A DNA stretch of 64,000 nucleotides from Bacteroidales bacterium (GTDB lineage: Bacteria > Bacteroidota > Bacteroidia > Bacteroidales > UBA932): positions 1-64,000 of the forward strand of contig SUYR01000006.1 of the NCBI GenBank assembly GCA_015060335.1. Reading direction: 5' to 3'. Below the pieces are notes generated by a model that worked only from the letters and a program-made list of their open reading frames with translations, was not told where the DNA came from and searched no databases. The position numbers were made by a program, and so were the translations under genes. Shown here piece after piece: positions 62,616 to 64,000 of this stretch (its first letter is position 1; the number at the start of each line of letters is the position of its first letter).

Positions 62616-64000
62616 TCAAAAACCGGCCAGTGAGATATAGCGGCCGAGTACTGTAGCTTTGGAGTCGGTACGGATTATATGTGGAAGAGACGACAGGTCG
62701 AAGGTATCCATGAGACGGGACGCAAGAGACGGGTTATCTGTCATAAGAGTATCGATGTTGACCATAAACACCTTGGTTTTCCTGTCTTTCAGCAGTGCTT
62801 TGGCAGCTGACTTTTCCGCCGCGCATATTTCACAGCCTTCGGTGTAGAACAGGATTATATTATTCCTCCCCCTAAGTTTCGGCAGTCTCATTGTCACATT
62901 CTTCACCCCACGGCTTGAATACAGTTCGCCCGGCACCTTGATGTCAGGCACGAGGGATCCTGGCAAAGCCCTTGAAAGCAGGTCATTCAGAATCTGCGCA
63001 AAGCCTATTATCTTCAGAGAATCGTCCTCGGATTTCCAGACCTTGTCTGCAGAAAGAATATTCTTTTCAATATGGTATTTCAAACCTTCCTTGTATCCTT
63101 CTCCGGAATGTGATGCAAGATAGTACAGATAATCCCCTGACATCTGTCTGAACATCAGAGTATCTCCCCTGGCAATCGTCCTGTCATGGATATAATCAGC
63201 GATTCCCTTTACCTCGCCGGCAGACGGTCTGCCAGCAGATGCCGTAAAGATACCGTCAAACAGGTCCTCAGATTCGGGGGTTCCATAATCCAGAGAATTG
63301 TCGGCAAATATACCTTCAAGCAGAACCTCCAGCGACTTTACGTCCAGACCTCGTCCTATAATGGTTTCGTCAGGAGCGACCAGGAACAGACGAGGTGTCT
63401 TGAGCACTCCATATTTACGTTGAAAATCCGAATCGAGTGAGGGATCCCACATATGGATTGCAGTATCCTGCCCCAATGCTTCCGAGATGTACTTCTCCCA
63501 TGAATCCCTGTCGTCTCCGACGTAGATCGCATAGAATTCCACCGGATATTTTCCAGTATCAATGAGTTTCTTCAGAAACAGCGTCTCTATCCTGCACTTA
63601 GCACAATCCGTATCATAGAAATACAGTACACGGAACACCCCGGACGGGTCATTTTCCGTAAAAAGTTCCTCACCAGACCCATCGGAAAGCAGCATTCTCA
63701 ATTCAGGAGCCTTAGAGCCCAGAAGAGACTGTCTGTTGAAATCAGCATGTACCTGGGCAGTAATGAAATCAGAACTGCTTCTCATTTTTACCTTGCCTGA
63801 ATCAATCCATTTATCGAAGACATGGACTGCAACATTCTCTGCACCCATTATCGGAGAATTCAGATAATGTTCATATATGTCCAGGGCTATATGCTGTCTC
63901 AGCAATGAGTCGGTAGCAGAACCAATCAGAAAGTCACATTCTGCCTTCTGAACATCAAGACTTTCATGCTTTAGCGTCTCATAATACTCATCCAGCTTCA
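62616..64000 (-). CDS. Double thioredoxin-like protein, partial at window edge
   Basis: The frame is open to the right end of the window, so the start lies beyond 64000; at least 461 residues are seen. Two thioredoxin-like domains carry CxxC: DTDCAKCRIE in the first (about 190 nt from 63590) and TEGCEICAAEK in the second (near 62835). The first is TlpA/AhpC-like (SKAPELRMLLSDGSG). A helical region separates them. Bacteroidales have many such envelope thiol-disulfide proteins; signal peptide cannot be checked. The C-terminus ends SLAGF. Confidence 0.75.
   Translation of the reverse strand, partial: KLDEYYETLKHESLDVQKAECDFLIGSATDSLLRQHIALDIYEHYLNSPIMGAENVAVHVFDKWIDSGKVKMRSSSDFITAQVHADFNRQSLLGSKAPELRMLLSDGSGEELFTENDPSGVFRVLYFYDTDCAKCRIETLFLKKLIDTGKYPVEFYAIYVGDDRDSWEKYISEALGQDTAIHMWDPSLDSDFQRKYGVLKTPRLFLVAPDETIIGRGLDVKSLEVLLEGIFADNSLDYGTPESEDLFDGIFTASAGRPSAGEVKGIADYIHDRTIARGDTLMFRQMSGDYLYYLASHSGEGYKEGLKYHIEKNILSADKVWKSEDDSLKIIGFAQILNDLLSRALPGSLVPDIKVPGELYSSRGVKNVTMRLPKLRGRNNIILFYTEGCEICAAEKSAAKALLKDRKTKVFMVNIDTLMTDNPSLASRLMDTFDLSSLPHIIRTDSKATVLGRYISLAGF

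Noticed and set aside
1..64000. Prophage, ICE, toxin-antitoxin or defence island
   Set aside because: No integrase, transposase, capsid, conjugation, restriction or toxin gene was recognised; the gene content is core metabolism, repair and envelope.

Overview
The window looks like a chromosomal core-genome segment of a Bacteroidales bacterium (phylum Bacteroidota) of intermediate GC. Four things point there. Intergenic regions repeatedly carry the Bacteroidota -7 promoter element TAnnTTTG and start codons lack clear Shine-Dalgarno sequences. Several families are Bacteroidota-typical (DUF4251, DUF4136, DUF4954, a C_GCAxxG_C_C protein, patatin with an outer-membrane barrel). The arginine cluster carries the N-succinylornithine type of carbamoyltransferase. 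Small conserved Bacteroidales-type proteins are also present. I see no prophage, insertion sequence, CRISPR array, plasmid function or antibiotic-resistance cassette, and I cannot name the genus from sequence alone.

Layout. 0-0.5 kb: three lysine tRNA genes in one minus-strand unit. 0.5-2.4 kb: minus operon of cell-envelope proteins (DUF4251, DUF4136 lipoprotein, beta-barrel protein). 2.5-5.9 kb: relA-like (p)ppGpp synthetase, a cysteine-rich redox-type protein and pyrophosphatase. 6-10.2 kb: small winged-helix protein, DJ-1 and SDR pair, tyrosine phosphatase with alanine racemase, zinc peptidase. 10.3-14.8 kb: M28 peptidase with EttA, membrane AraC regulator. 14.9-21.5 kb: five-gene minus operon (SPOR lipoprotein, degenerate M28-TonB protein, leuS, two YitT proteins). 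21.5-30.1 kb: CapA, PhoH, a complex palindrome, TPR protein with gyrA, ClpC/ClpA-type unfoldase. 30.1-33.1 kb: an overlooked 40-residue gene, then HAD phosphatase, AI-2E-type permease and esterase. 33.2-42.1 kb: uvrA and pgi, glycerophosphodiesterase, umuDC, a divergent GNAT-like gene full of repeats, purC. 42.1-51.5 kb: rlmN, patatin, recX, DUF4954 operon; recA; ComEA-like protein; rsmI. 51.6-61 kb: thymidine kinase, a small conserved protein, and a complete eight-gene arginine operon (acetyltransferase, argG, argC, argD, argF', argB, argE-like, argH). 61-64 kb: rmuC, a 70-residue protein and the truncated edge of a double-thioredoxin protein.

How genes work together. DNA repair and recombination is well represented (uvrA, umuDC, recX, recA, rmuC, and gyrA for topology) but spread over several operons. 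The arginine genes form one tightly coupled transcription unit with overlapping start and stop codons and a structured leader. Several convergent gene pairs share terminators, and in at least four cases the terminator stem lies inside the 3' coding end of the opposing gene.

Most unusual signals. (1) A REP-like palindrome family (stem ATyCCCGr with its complement, 5-nt loop) has entered two protein genes in frame and been amplified there in multiples of three: 18-bp units in uvrA and 66-bp units in the gene beside umuDC. (2) A cloverleaf-like palindromic element lies near 23.7 kb. (3) An M28 peptidase-family protein with a TonB C-terminal domain has lost most metal-site residues. (4) The RSH enzyme has a broken hydrolase site. 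(5) The N-acyl-glutamate kinase carries a CxxCxxCxxC insertion. No wholly new multi-gene system was identified; these five are the best leads.
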